DNA of 41,168 nucleotides from assembly GCA_947594425.1 (NCBI GenBank), contig CANQED010000017.1:1-41168 (forward strand). Direction: 5' to 3'. Every line of letters begins with the position of its first letter. The first letter of the stretch is position 1. Shown here one piece after another: positions 25,036 to 33,340 of the stretch. Both the position numbers and the translations under genes were made by a program. The notes under the pieces were generated by a model. The model was not told the origin of the DNA and ran no database searches. It saw only the letters and a program-made list of their open reading frames with translations. The stretch comes from an uncultured Ruminiclostridium sp. (GTDB lineage: Bacteria; Bacillota; Clostridia; Oscillospirales; Ruminococcaceae).

Positions 25036-25562
25036 TGTATTATGCCTTTACAATTCCATCTGACAACGGTCTTATAGCCGAGAGCGGCGTACCATCTTTC
25101 GAGGTGGGTGTGGTGTATCCACGACAGCGCATAGCCCTCGTCTCGGAGTATATCACCCGCGCGCCTGACCATCTCCGACCCGATACCCTGTCTGCGGTAT
25201 TCGGGCAATGTCCCTACGCAGCCGGGCCCACCGATTTTGCGTCCGTCGACGCTGCCCATATCGGAAAGTATGCAAAACGCGGCGATATTCTCCCCGTCAA
25301 AGGCACAAAAGCAACGGCTGTCGGTATCAAAATACTGTACCCACTCTTTGTCTACTCTGCCTACCGCTTTAAGCAATGCGGAATGAGCCTTGTCGTACTC
25401 GCTAAAGGTTATTCCCTTAGGAACGGATATCGGCCGCCCGCAGGGCTTACTCCTGAGCTCCATAGCCATTTCCACATAGACCTGCTCTATCGGCAGGGAT
25501 TTTATGCCCTCTTCGCTGAAAAAGTCTGGGAACAGCCTGTCAAACAGCTTTATATAGTCCAT
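25032..25562 (-). CDS. GNAT-family N-acetyltransferase
   Basis: This 176-residue protein carries the acetyl-CoA binding motif A, LPEYRRQGIGSEMVRRAGDIL (about residues 121-141), and a typical C-terminal strand ERWYAALGYKTVVRW. It transfers an acetyl group to an unknown amine. It starts 9 bp after the RNase Y stop, so it is likely cotranscribed. No clear Shine-Dalgarno sequence precedes the ATG, which suggests translational coupling. Confidence 0.85.
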   Translation of the reverse strand: MDYIKLFDRLFPDFFSEEGIKSLPIEQVYVEMAMELRSKPCGRPISVPKGITFSEYDKAHSALLKAVGRVDKEWVQYFDTDSRCFCAFDGENIAAFCILSDMGSVDGRKIGGPGCVGTLPEYRRQGIGSEMVRRAGDILRDEGYALSWIHHTHLERWYAALGYKTVVRWNCKGIIQ

Positions 25563-25571
25563 AGGCGAATA

Positions 25572-27173
25572 TTACTTTGCGTAATCTATCGCGCGGCTCT
25601 CTCTGATAAGGTGTACCTTTATCTGGCCGGGGTACTCCATTTCGTTCTCGATACGCTGAGATATCTCCCTTGCAAGCACTATCATCTTCTCGTCGTTTAC
25701 CTGCTCGGGCTTTATCATTATTCTTACCTCGCGGCCTGCCTGGATAGCGAAAGACTTCTCAACTCCAGTATAAGAGCTGCATATCTCCTCAAGCTTTTGC
25801 AGGCGCTTGATATAGTTCTCGTAATTTTCGCTTCTTGCGGCGGGTCTTGCCGCGCTGATAGCGTCTGCTGCCTGTACCAAGGCGGCTATTACCGAGTGTA
25901 TCTCTACGTCGCCGTGGTGCGCCTCTATCGCGTGTATTACCTCGTTGCTCTCCTTATACTTGCGGCAAACATCCACGCCTATCTGAACGTGCGAGCCCTC
26001 TATCTCGTGGTTGAGCGCCTTTCCTATGTCGTGCAGCAGTCCCGCGCGGCGTGCAAGGGTAGCGTCTACGCCGAGCTCGCTCGCCATAATTCCCGCAAGA
26101 TGTGCGACCTCTATCGAGTGATCAAGCACATTCTGACGATAGGAGGTACGATAATGCAGTCTGCCTATCAGCTTTACGAGCTCGTGGTGCAGACCGTTGA
26201 CGTTGGTCTCCATTACGGCACGCTCGCCCTCCTGCTTTATCTTCTGCTCTATCTCGCGGCGAGCCTTTTCTACCGTCTCTTCTATTCTTGTCGGGTGGAT
26301 ACGCCCGTCCTGTATCAGCCTCTCGAGGGATATTCTCGCTATCTCCCTGCGCACGTGGTCATGGCAGGAGAGCGTGATAGCCTCGGGCGTGTCGTCTATT
26401 ATCAAATCGACGCCGGTTAGCTGCTCGAGCGTGCGGATATTTCTGCCCTCGCGCCCTATTATGCGGCCCTTCATCTCGTCATTGGGGAGCGGCACAACGG
26501 ATACCGCCACCTCGGACACCGTGTCCGCCGCAAGTCTCGATATAGCGAGAGAGATATGCTTTCTCGCCTTTTCGTCGCATTCGTCCTTTAGCTTTTGCTC
26601 GTAGGCGGTTATCTTGACCGCCTTTTCGTGGGCAAGCTCGCTGTCAAGCATATTCAGCAGATGCTCTTTCGCCTGTTCGAGGGTAAATCCCGATATCTTC
26701 TCGAGGATATCCATCTGGCTCTTCTTTATCTGCTCCGCCTCTGCAAGCTTCTCCTCCGCTTTCTTATTCTTGCTTTGCAGCTGATCCTCTAAACGCTCTA
26801 TCTTGTCGTTCTTCTTGTCGAGGTTCTCCTCCTTTTGCTGCAATCTTCTTTCTGAGCGGGTGAGCTCCGCTCTGCGCTCTTTGAGTTCGCGCTCGGTCTC
26901 GCTCTTTAATTTTTGAATATCGCGCTCCGAGCTTTCTTTCAGTCTGAAAATTTCGTCCTTTGCTTCCACAAGTGCGGTCTTTTTTGTTGCCTGCGCTTTT
27001 TCGTTAGCCTCGCTGACTATGCGCTGAGCCTCTTTCTCAGCGGATTCTATCTGCGCCTCTGCGCTCTTTTTTCTATGCTCGATCCCGACTTTAAACATAA
27101 TAAAGCCGAAAACTAACGCTCCAACAACAAATCCCGCCGCACAAAGTGTGACCGTAAGCCACGCGTCGACCAT
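25572..27173 (-). CDS. rny: Ribonuclease Y
   Basis: This 533-residue membrane-anchored endoribonuclease starts bulk mRNA decay in Firmicutes. It has an N-terminal membrane segment (about 8-27), a long charged coiled coil (about 30-210), a KH domain with [23 protein letters not shown] (about 230-255) and an HD domain with [10 protein letters not shown] and LLHDIGKA (His-Asp at about 383-384). Length and order are standard. AAGGAGGA lies 7 bases before the ATG. The promoter at 27326-27354 leaves a leader of about 150 nt. Confidence 0.97.
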   Translation of the reverse strand: MVDAWLTVTLCAAGFVVGALVFGFIMFKVGIEHRKKSAEAQIESAEKEAQRIVSEANEKAQATKKTALVEAKDEIFRLKESSERDIQKLKSETERELKERRAELTRSERRLQQKEENLDKKNDKIERLEDQLQSKNKKAEEKLAEAEQIKKSQMDILEKISGFTLEQAKEHLLNMLDSELAHEKAVKITAYEQKLKDECDEKARKHISLAISRLAADTVSEVAVSVVPLPNDEMKGRIIGREGRNIRTLEQLTGVDLIIDDTPEAITLSCHDHVRREIARISLERLIQDGRIHPTRIEETVEKARREIEQKIKQEGERAVMETNVNGLHHELVKLIGRLHYRTSYRQNVLDHSIEVAHLAGIMASELGVDATLARRAGLLHDIGKALNHEIEGSHVQIGVDVCRKYKESNEVIHAIEAHHGDVEIHSVIAALVQAADAISAARPAARSENYENYIKRLQKLEEICSSYTGVEKSFAIQAGREVRIMIKPEQVNDEKMIVLAREISQRIENEMEYPGQIKVHLIRESRAIDYAK

Positions 27174-27325
27174 GATTTGAGCTTCCTCCTTGTTTAAAGT
27201 TTGCTATACCATGCGGCACAGCGGATTTTACACTTACATTAAATTGTATTTATGTAAAATTGGCAGAATTCTAACCCTCACGCAAAAACTCCGCCTTTGT
27301 GAGATATATCATCTTACACTTTATA

Positions 27326-27354
27326 ATTTTACGTCATTTTTAACAAATTGTCAA
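27326..27354 (-). promoter_or_regulatory. Promoter of rny
   Basis: On the minus strand TTGACA (27349-27354) and TAAAAT (27326-27331) are 17 bp apart, about 155 bp upstream of the rny start. Confidence 0.65.
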
Positions 27355-27395
27355 GAGCTTTTTTTAAAAAACTGCCGAATTATTTCTTTAAGGTA

Positions 27396-27424
27396 TTGAC
27401 AATCATTTTTCACTATGATATAAT
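27396..27424 (+). promoter_or_regulatory. Consensus promoter of the tRNA-Leu gene
   Basis: TTGACA (27396-27401), 17 bp, TATAAT (27419-27424), with TG one base before the -10. Both boxes match the consensus perfectly, as expected for a stable RNA gene. It lies 33 bp before the tRNA. Confidence 0.9.
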
Positions 27425-27457
27425 AATCAAACTGTAAAGTTGAAATTGACCTATTTT

Positions 27458-27544
27458 GCCGGAATGATGGAATTGGCAGACGTGCCGGACTCAAAATCCG
27501 GTGGTAGCGATACCGTGCGGGTTCGACCCCCGCTTCCGGCACCA
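27458..27544 (+). tRNA. tRNA-Leu (anticodon CAA)
   Basis: The acceptor strands GCCGGAA and TTCCGGC pair perfectly, followed by A and an encoded CCA. The anticodon stem CCGGA/TCCGG encloses the loop CTCAAAA, giving anticodon CAA for UUG codons. A long variable arm (GGTGGTAGCGATACC) marks it as class II, and the T-arm is GCGGGTTCGACCCCCGC. It sits at the edge of the accessory region and is a plausible integration site. Confidence 0.96.
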
Positions 27545-27545
27545 A

Positions 27546-27580
27546 AAAACCGACTTTGTGCGAAGTCGGTTTTTCCTTTT
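27546..27580 (+). terminator. Terminator of the tRNA-Leu transcript
   Basis: AAAACCGACTT and AAGTCGGTTTT pair around TGTGCG, followed by TCCTTTT. It starts 2 bp after the tRNA CCA. Confidence 0.9.
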
Positions 27581-27666
27581 GTTATGCGGAATGTCGGCGG
27601 GTGGGGATTTTAGGGAAAAGGGGGTTGCTTTTATGCGCTTTTTTGAATTTTCCGTGATTTTTGCGC

Positions 27667-27699
27667 AGTTCTAATCAAGTTCTAATCAAGTTCTAATAG
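27667..27699. repeat. Three tandem 11-bp direct repeats, candidate recombinase arm sites
   Basis: AGTTCTAATCA occurs at 27667-27677 and 27678-27688, with a third copy AGTTCTAATAG at 27689-27699. They lie between the tRNA-Leu gene and the excisionase-like gene. Short tandem repeats in this place are typical of integrase arm-type or Xis binding sites. Confidence 0.7.
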
Positions 27700-27730
27700 T
27701 AATTTTTGGAAGTTGAGTTTGTTCCGACAA

Positions 27731-27761
27731 AAAAGCTGCGGTGGTCAATACCGCAGCTTTG
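27731..27761 (-). terminator. Terminator after the integrase/HTH pair
   Basis: AAAGCTGCGGT (27732-27742) pairs with ACCGCAGCTTT (27750-27760). On the minus strand the stem is followed by TTTTGTCGG. Confidence 0.85.
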
Positions 27762-27767
27762 AGATTT

Positions 27768-28313
27768 TTACTTATTTGCAGAGTTAAATTGTCGGAGAAG
27801 CTGTTTATACTTTTCCGATTGTTGAAAAGATGACATTGCCTCTATCGACGATAAATATTCTATCAGACTTTGTTTAGTGCAATATCTTTTTCCGACCACC
27901 TCCACCACAAGAAGTTTAGGTCCTAAGAGCATTTGATTTATATGTTTGCGCGAATAGCCGATCAGTTCTAATATATCGTCGGTATTAAGAGCGTCGGGGA
28001 GAGCTTTCCATCTGTTAGTGAGAAACCGCTTTAATTTTATACTATTATCTTTTGTCGGCTTTACTAAAAAACGATCCTCACATTGGCTGCAGCTGCTGAA
28101 TTTTCCTTTTAGCGGGGCGAGATAGCTTGGATCTTCTTCCAGCTTAAGTTTAAATTGCTCCGCGTCCCTGCGTACCACGCGGTATCTGTATGCTTTCTTT
28201 CCTGTATCCACCGCCGGTATATACCCGTTTTCAATCAAATATTTCATTTTCCTTTTTGAAATATGCAGGTATTTGTACAACTCCTCGCCGCTGAGATAAT
28301 CCTTTTCCGCCAT
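27768..28313 (-). CDS. Excisionase-like helix-turn-helix protein of an integrative element
   Basis: This 181-residue protein has an N-terminal MerR/excisionase-type HTH (YLSGEELYKYLHISKRKMKYLIENGYIPAV). A second HTH-like stretch lies near the middle (NTDDILELIGYSRKHINQMLLGPK). It carries CSQC in between and a lysine-rich C-terminus. GAGG is 8 bases before the chosen ATG; a start two codons earlier overlaps the recombinase stop codon as ATGA but has poor spacing. The place directly after the tyrosine recombinase and next to direct repeats suggests a role in recombination directionality. The protein is longer than typical Xis (60-100 residues). Confidence 0.7.
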   Translation of the reverse strand: MAEKDYLSGEELYKYLHISKRKMKYLIENGYIPAVDTGKKAYRYRVVRRDAEQFKLKLEEDPSYLAPLKGKFSSCSQCEDRFLVKPTKDNSIKLKRFLTNRWKALPDALNTDDILELIGYSRKHINQMLLGPKLLVVEVVGKRYCTKQSLIEYLSSIEAMSSFQQSEKYKQLLRQFNSANK

Positions 28314-28315
28314 TT

Positions 28316-29080
28316 TCATTGCCTCTTTTTGTCGTTAAATATCTGTGATATGACCTTTGCGCTTGCTATCTTGCTTGATTTATCAAGATGTCCGTATATG
28401 TTCGCCGTCGTTGATATTGTGGAGTGTCCGAGGAAATTCGACACATCGATCAGCGGTACATTTCTTGACAGCAGCATACTTGCAAAGGTATGTCTGAGAT
28501 CGTGAAAACGTATATGCTTCAGCCCGACCTTTTGCAATATCTGAGGAAAATGCGCCGTAACATATCCCGGTCGCAGCAGATTGCCTAAAGGATCGACGCA
28601 CACATAATCTTCAAATTCCTTGTTGTAGCTGCCTTTGAACATTTCTTTATATAGCCCCTGCATCTCCTTTATGTTGTTCAGCATTTGAATGACAGGTGCG
28701 GTCAGCGGTATGGTTCTTCGGCTCGATACGTTTTTCATCTGCTCTATTGGTATTGCTATCGTTTTGTTGTTCTCGATTTTTTCAACGACCTTTGTGTCTA
28801 TCAGAACCGTATTCTGCGCAAAGTCTATCCTTGACCAGCGTACGCCCAATGCCTCGCTTCGCCGTAATCCGAGTCCGCCGGCTAAAACTATTACCGGATA
28901 AATATTATCATTCGCCGCCTCATTCATCAGTTTACGCCATTCTTCCTCGCTGAAACACGCCGCGTTATATTTTATGATCTTCGGGCGGTCTACTCTGTCA
29001 AAGGGGTTCGCGTCAATTATTTCATGCTTAAGCGCCGAGATAAGTATCGCCGTCCTCGGCATTGGATTTAAGATATACAT
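28316..29080 (-). pseudogene. Tyrosine recombinase (integrase), 5'-truncated
   Basis: The frame encodes the catalytic domain of a phage/ICE-type tyrosine recombinase. Recognised parts are ALKHEIIDANPFDRV at the end of the core-binding domain, LGLRRSEALGVRW with the first Arg, HDLRHTFASMLL with His-x-x-Arg, and LGHSTISTTANIYGH with His and the nucleophile Tyr. Family members are about 370-400 residues and carry an N-terminal arm-binding domain and a complete SAM-like domain. Here only about 245 residues match, and upstream the frame runs into the Cna_B-like fragment. The first ATG at 29080 lies in that foreign part. The protein may keep catalytic residues but lacks DNA-binding parts, so it is probably inactive. 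Confidence 0.82.
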
Positions 29081-29942
29081 AGAACTCTGCCGACTCTTCG
29101 GGAATAAGCTCTTCGGGATCCGTTAGTTCTGCCGTATCGGTTTTGTATTTCAGTATATCAAACCAGCCGTAAATCGGTTTTTCGTTTACGCTCTGCGTAA
29201 GAGGATTTAACTCAGCGGTAAAGTTTGCGGGATCGGTGTTTAAGGTATATACTGTTGTATCAAGGAGATAGCCCTCTGACGGAGTGATTTCCTTGATTGT
29301 CCATACATCAGTACCGGCGGTTCTTTCATCACAAACGTAGTTTTTAGTGGTAAATTGACCGTTATCATCAGTTGTGTACCTGTCAACTTCTATGCCATTT
29401 TTGTATATGGCGTATACAGCACCTGCTAACTTAGCATCACCATGAGGCATGCCGTTCTTGCTGTCGTTGTCGCGCTTTGTCAAGGTAACACTAAACTTCT
29501 TTAAGTCGTTTTCAAACGTTACATTAGTTACCTCGTCCCAGTTGATCTCAATACCCTTTTGATCTTGGGGCTGAACATACTGTATCGGAGTATGTATCTC
29601 TGATATCGTGTAGTTATTGCCGATAGGGATATTATCAAAATGTACCTTACCGTCTGCGCCTACCGTTGCGGTTTCGTCGATCTCAATACCCGATAGGGAA
29701 GTACCTTTCAGACGGAACTGCAGACCTTGTGCCCTATTATCCTCAGCTAATTTGGTAACTACTACATAGCCTTCTTCAAGAGGGTTATCTGCTTCTATTG
29801 TAACAGGCTCGGCAGGATTAGTTATTTTATCCTTAACGGTGACGGTTGCTCCCTTCCAGTTATCAAAGTACGGTTTCTGTGTGACTTCTTCAAGTTTATA
29901 AGGGTCATCTACACAATGTCCCCTAAAACACCTTATATTGTT
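29028..29942 (-). pseudogene. Cna_B/SpaA-like surface adhesin fragment, truncated at both ends
   Basis: One frame stays open from a stop at 29943 to a stop at 29028 (about 304 codons) without a usable start. The translation contains Cna_B-type beta-sandwich repeats: EEGYVVVTKLAEDNRAQGLQF, FDNIPIGNNYTISEIHTP, and GDAKLAGAVYAIYKNG with GQFTTKNY and WTIKEITPSEGYLLD. These E-box-like KEITP/SEIHTP segments are typical of isopeptide-forming pilin-like surface proteins. Signal peptide, N-terminal region and sorting signal are missing. The last 17 codons overlap the recombinase frame at 29028-29080, which marks a recombination joint. Confidence 0.78.
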
Positions 29943-29964
29943 TTAACGGTTTCCACAAAAGAAG

Positions 29965-30020
29965 AGAGCCTTTCATTACTTGGATATCACCTCCAAGAGA
30001 AAGGCTCTTTAATATTTAAT
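29965..30020 (-). terminator. Terminator after the CAP-domain lipoprotein gene
   Basis: AGAGCCTTTC (29965-29974) pairs with GAAAGGCTCT (29999-30008), with an inner CTTGG/CCAAG stem. On the minus strand CTTCTTTTGTGG follows. Confidence 0.8.
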
Positions 30021-30031
30021 TCATTTTTTAA

Positions 30032-31375
30032 TTACCAAATATTAAACTCTCCACTAAATGCCTTCTCATAAAACAGGTCAGCGTCACCACCATACTCGTA
30101 TGTTTTTTCACTAATCAAGTCGCAGTTTTCAGTAGATACCAGTATAATTATACCTCCTTCACTGTACCCAACTCCTACATATTTGTTGTTTACATCTCCA
30201 AGATAGCTCCAGTGACCCGCTGACTCGCTAAAAGCTTGGACTATTCGATCAGCTTCTTTGTTTATACTTTCTTCAGAAAAGCCTACAAAGCCTACCGAAC
30301 CCGCCATACCTTCCGCCGCAGGGGGCATATTCCAGCCTTTCTTTACGCCTGCCACTTCGCCCTTTTGATAGTAGAACCCATACTTCAATTCTGCGGCTAA
30401 AGCATCACAGTTTTCTGCACTATGTCCTCCGCCTATTCTTTTGACTTGCTGTGTACGTTCATACGCATAATTTGAAAGCCCTGGAAGTAATATTATCTCG
30501 GTATTTCCTCTGTGTACCCCAAGATAGTATGCAATGCGCTCTGCCATGTGGTCAAAATACTCACGCTTTTCAGCGGCTGACATCTTGTCCCAAATCTCTT
30601 CTTCGGTAGGTTCTTGAACAGGCGTTTTATCTACTGTAGGTGTAGCACCTTGCCTCTTAGTTGTTTCCGCAGGCTTAGGTGAGGTATTCTGCTTTTTTGT
30701 CGTAGTAGCCTTCGTAGTTGACGGAGCGGGAGTCGTGCTTTGCTTCTTTGTAGTGGTATCAGCCTTTACTACAATCTTGCTTGTACTCAGGTAATCTTTA
30801 TGAATAAAACTGCCATCTGCAAGCTTGTAATACCCCGTGTTTGTTTCAGCCGTTACAGTTACCATATCGTTAAGACCGTAACTCTTGACTTTTTCAGCAC
30901 CAAGAACCGCTCTTGCACGGCTGTATATACCCGCCGTATTAACATACCTTGTACCCGATACCGCACTCTCAGTCCATTCGGGAGCGGGAGTAGCGTTATC
31001 TACTTTCACGCTCTGCACGGTGGTTGCGGGAGCTGCCTGCACCGCCGGTTTGGTAGATGCAGGAGCGGTAGCAACAGGCTTGTCGGTCTGCTTCTCGGTT
31101 GTGGTTGCCTTAGTCGAAGTAGAAGTGGTATCGTTATTCTCCTTTTCGGTTATAGGCTCCTTCTTTTCCTCGACAGTAGTGCTTTCCCTACTATCAGAAA
31201 TGTTTTCCTTTTTGGTTTCCTCTGCCTTGCCTTCGTCAGATATAACACTTTCGGTTGTTGAAGTGCTGTCCCCCGTTGTCGGGTTTGTTTGCGCTGTGTT
31301 AGCGGAACAACCTGATGATGTGATGATCATAACTGCGGATAAAAAGACAGAGATAACACGAAATTTTATAGTCAT
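30032..31375 (-). CDS. Lipoprotein with Thr-rich linkers, SH3-like segment and C-terminal CAP-like domain
   Basis: This 447-residue protein has a lipoprotein signal ending SSGC (Cys23). About 100 residues of Thr/Ser/Lys/Glu-rich low complexity follow. A segment at about 140-200 (TAGIYSRARAVLGAEKV..YYKLADGSFIHKDYL) resembles a bacterial SH3 domain. A second Thr/Lys-rich linker precedes a C-terminal region at about 290-430 with SNYAYERTQQV, GGHSAENCDAL, FSESAGHWSYLGD and YVGVGYSEGG. These features suit a divergent CAP/SCP domain, although its usual active-site pattern is only partly kept. AAAGGAAG precedes the ATG. It is probably a cell-wall-reaching surface protein of unknown function. Confidence 0.75.
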   Translation of the reverse strand: MTIKFRVISVFLSAVMIITSSGCSANTAQTNPTTGDSTSTTESVISDEGKAEETKKENISDSRESTTVEEKKEPITEKENNDTTSTSTKATTTEKQTDKPVATAPASTKPAVQAAPATTVQSVKVDNATPAPEWTESAVSGTRYVNTAGIYSRARAVLGAEKVKSYGLNDMVTVTAETNTGYYKLADGSFIHKDYLSTSKIVVKADTTTKKQSTTPAPSTTKATTTKKQNTSPKPAETTKRQGATPTVDKTPVQEPTEEEIWDKMSAAEKREYFDHMAERIAYYLGVHRGNTEIILLPGLSNYAYERTQQVKRIGGGHSAENCDALAAELKYGFYYQKGEVAGVKKGWNMPPAAEGMAGSVGFVGFSEESINKEADRIVQAFSESAGHWSYLGDVNNKYVGVGYSEGGIIILVSTENCDLISEKTYEYGGDADLFYEKAFSGEFNIW

Positions 31376-31554
31376 GCCGATCTTCCTTTCTGCAGTGCTG
31401 CTTTGCTAATACCATTATATCACATCTATGCAATAAAGTCCAGCGTAAACCCAAATAAAATTTTATGCATAAGGCAGCAGAATAGCAGCAAAGCTTTGGT
31501 CCTTTATGCTGCTACTCGACCGCCATGCTTATTTTTTCTTGCTTGATATTATTC

Positions 31555-31760
31555 CTGTCCCTCAAAGCAGGGATCGCATCCTCCGGCTGTGCATACAGCC
31601 TCATTGGAATCTCACCACCCCGCGGTTCTCGCCGGGACGCCCTCCATATTTGAGATTAGGACTGGGCGTAAGTATCTTTAATACTCCCACTTGTCATCGC
31701 CATACCGCAGATGCGCTGCGGTGTCCGAGCTTTAGCTCTTCGGCTTGTCCCATCGGACAG
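31555..31760. other. Hairpin-rich non-coding block, possible structured RNA or oriT-like DNA
   Basis: Several perfect hairpins follow each other: TCCCT/AGGGA (31558-31573), GGCTGT-GCAT-ACAGCC (31585-31600), ACCGCAG-ATGCG-CTGCGGT (31704-31722), and TGTCCGA/TCGGACA (31722-31759) enclosing GAGC-TTTA-GCTC. The block is more GC-rich than its flanks. No long frame is convincing; a short minus-strand frame starting MRLYAQPEDAIPALRDRN is open for 30 codons but has no clear ribosome binding site. The rest of the 31376-31824 gap shows nothing else I can name. Confidence 0.5.
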
Positions 31761-31824
31761 CAGGAGGAATGTAGATGATGCGATGATATTAAATTTTCAA
31801 GGAACTAAACATGAGGAGAAAAAT

Positions 31825-31860
31825 AACCCCTCACTAATATAAGCCGAAAAGTGAGGGGTT
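31825..31860 (-). terminator. Terminator after the sigma-like gene
   Basis: AACCCCTCACT (31825-31835) pairs perfectly with AGTGAGGGGTT (31850-31860). On the minus strand ATTTTTCTCC follows, a good U-tract. Confidence 0.9.
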
Positions 31861-31874
31861 TTACAACCGAAAAT

Positions 31875-32390
31875 TTAAATTTTCATTAATTTTCTAAGTT
31901 TTAAAATTGTTTTCTTTATTCTCTTGCTGACAGCCTGCTGTGAAATGCCATAAATCTTGCTTAATTCATCCTGTGAAAGTTCAAGATAATATCGCCTATG
32001 TAAAAGTAATTGTTCATCGCGACTAAGCAAAGCGAGACATTCATTCATATTTTGCAGATCAATTTTATGCTCTATCTGCTCATGTATATCCGGCGTTGGG
32101 CTTTGAATAAATTCTTCACCGTTATACGCCTCTTTCGATATCCTATCGTATGATATGTCTTTATTCTTTGCAGAGCGCTCGTTTCCGTATTTATAGGAAC
32201 GCATTATTTTAGAAAACTCTTTGTGTTTTTCCTCGCTGACTTCCATAAGCATTCTACCGGAAGCAACAAACCATCTTTTTGTATTGTTCTCTTTGCATTT
32301 GTTTAATATTTGGCAAAATTCTTCAAAAGATATTTCCTTGCGGCTTTTGTCATCGTTAAATATGAAAATTTTTTGCGGTTTATTTTTCAC
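31875..32390 (-). CDS. Sigma-70-like factor (region 4 HTH protein) of an accessory element
   Basis: This 171-residue protein probably starts at the GTG at 32390, which has GGAGG 8 bases upstream; a longer frame to 32516 lacks a ribosome site. The C-terminal 60 residues form a sigma region 4 helix-turn-helix: ECLALLSRDEQLLLHRRYYLELSQDELSKIYGISQQAVSKRIKKTILKLRKLM. The N-terminal half (FIFNDDKSRKEISFEEFCQIL) is not a recognisable region 2. Similar small region-4 proteins occur on conjugative and integrative elements as regulators. It could direct transcription of element genes. Confidence 0.75.
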   Translation of the reverse strand: MKNKPQKIFIFNDDKSRKEISFEEFCQILNKCKENNTKRWFVASGRMLMEVSEEKHKEFSKIMRSYKYGNERSAKNKDISYDRISKEAYNGEEFIQSPTPDIHEQIEHKIDLQNMNECLALLSRDEQLLLHRRYYLELSQDELSKIYGISQQAVSKRIKKTILKLRKLMKI

Positions 32391-32516
32391 CGCCGTTTCC
32401 TCCAATCTTTTTTGATGTTCAAAAAAGATTGGAATTGGAGGCGCACGAGCAAAATAACAAAAAACTAACATTTCGTAAAATGTAAAATTCTCATGCCTCA
32501 ATATCAGTAAACGCAA

Positions 32517-32547
32517 AAATCCTTTCCCGTCAAGCAGGAAAGGATTT
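32517..32547. terminator. Hairpin with flanking A and T runs upstream of the sigma-like gene
   Basis: AAATCCTTTCC (32517-32527) pairs with GGAAAGGATTT (32537-32547) around a 9-base loop. The A-run on one side and T-run on the other allow termination in either direction. Confidence 0.6.
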
Positions 32548-33214
32548 TAACATAATGTGAGTTTCCTAATTAATTACCAACTATGCAAAAGTAAAAAAAT
32601 AACACATATACTATAAAAACGATATACTGTTTGTGTTTGCCAGAATAGAGATAAAAATTGCATAGGGCACACAAATATATCGTATAAAATCAAAAGTTAA
32701 CAAACATAATGTTTTCATAAAAGATATAAAAATAAGCCGTTATTCATTAACATCAAAAATCCTCCAATAAACAGTTTTGATATGTAGGCATTCTTCTCTA
32801 TATTTCTTCCTCTTATTAATGCATAAAGTGAAAAACTTTTCAATAAGTTACTTGCTTTGTAATTTAACTATGGCTAAACCGGGTAAAATTCAGTCAGAAA
32901 TGTAAATTGCGCACTGAGAAAGATAAGGGAGATCGTGTTTCCTACTGAAATGTTATAAAACTCCGGATTGTAAAAATGCAATCTACCATCGGGCGAGAGT
33001 TATGCACTATTAGCCGCAATTATAAAAGCAGGTGGGCATCTTGTCAAGGCTATAAAAGACAGCAAAAGAGCTATAAAAATTATTCATCAATTTCAGATAA
33101 CAACAGCCGCGCCAAAGGCGTGGCTGTTGTTAATACGTTGAAAATTCAGCTATAAAAGGTTTTCCCAACAGAATAAAGTGTATGATTAATACCTACACTT
33201 TGCAGCTTATTTGC
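32548..33214. other. AT-rich intergenic stretch with one strong hairpin and a possible decayed small ORF
   Basis: No complete gene is visible. A 16-bp hairpin with AAA loop (33098-33113 with 33117-33132, one G-T pair) could end the agrBD transcript, although the U-tract is weak. The sequence GCTATAAAA recurs at about 33049, 33069 and 33149. A plus-strand frame at about 32986-33139 encodes an Ala/Ile/Lys-rich stretch, ALLAAIIKAGGHLVKAIKDS, but has in-frame stops upstream and no start codon. Confidence 0.4.
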
Positions 33215-33340
33215 TCACTTTTTGAATTTCTTTAAATCCTTAGGAGCTTTGGGCTGGTAGCTAAAAGCATAACACGTTGTATTAGCTGAGTGCTGAACTG
33301 TTTTCTTTGTAATCTTAGCTATTACGTTCCAAATCTTCAT
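33215..33340 (-). CDS. agrD: AgrD-like autoinducing peptide precursor
   Basis: This 41-residue peptide has the three-part AgrD plan. An amphipathic N-terminal helix (MKIWNVIAKITKK) is followed by the region ANTTCYAFSY with the single Cys23, which would form the thiolactone, and a C-terminal recognition part QPKAPKDLKKFKK. The conserved P-x-x-P-x-x-L-like element after the core (QPKAPKDL) is typical of clostridial AgrD. AAAAAGGAGGGG lies 7 bases before the ATG. Its start overlaps the end of agrB by 26 bp, the usual arrangement. The mature signal should be a cyclic peptide around Cys-Tyr-Ala-Phe-Ser(-Tyr). Confidence 0.88.
   Translation of the reverse strand: MKIWNVIAKITKKTVQHSANTTCYAFSYQPKAPKDLKKFKK

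Noticed and set aside
25104-26420. A 438-codon plus-strand open frame
   Set aside because: It lies fully opposite RNase Y and the GNAT gene, has no ribosome site, and its translation has no recognisable domain. It is an antisense artefact of codon usage.
27667-27699. Start of a CRISPR array
   Set aside because: The three 11-bp repeats are directly adjacent without spacers, and no cas genes are present anywhere in the window.
31506-31778. A 90-codon plus-strand ORF in the hairpin-rich block
   Set aside because: No ribosome site or recognisable domain, and the perfect hairpins explain the sequence better.
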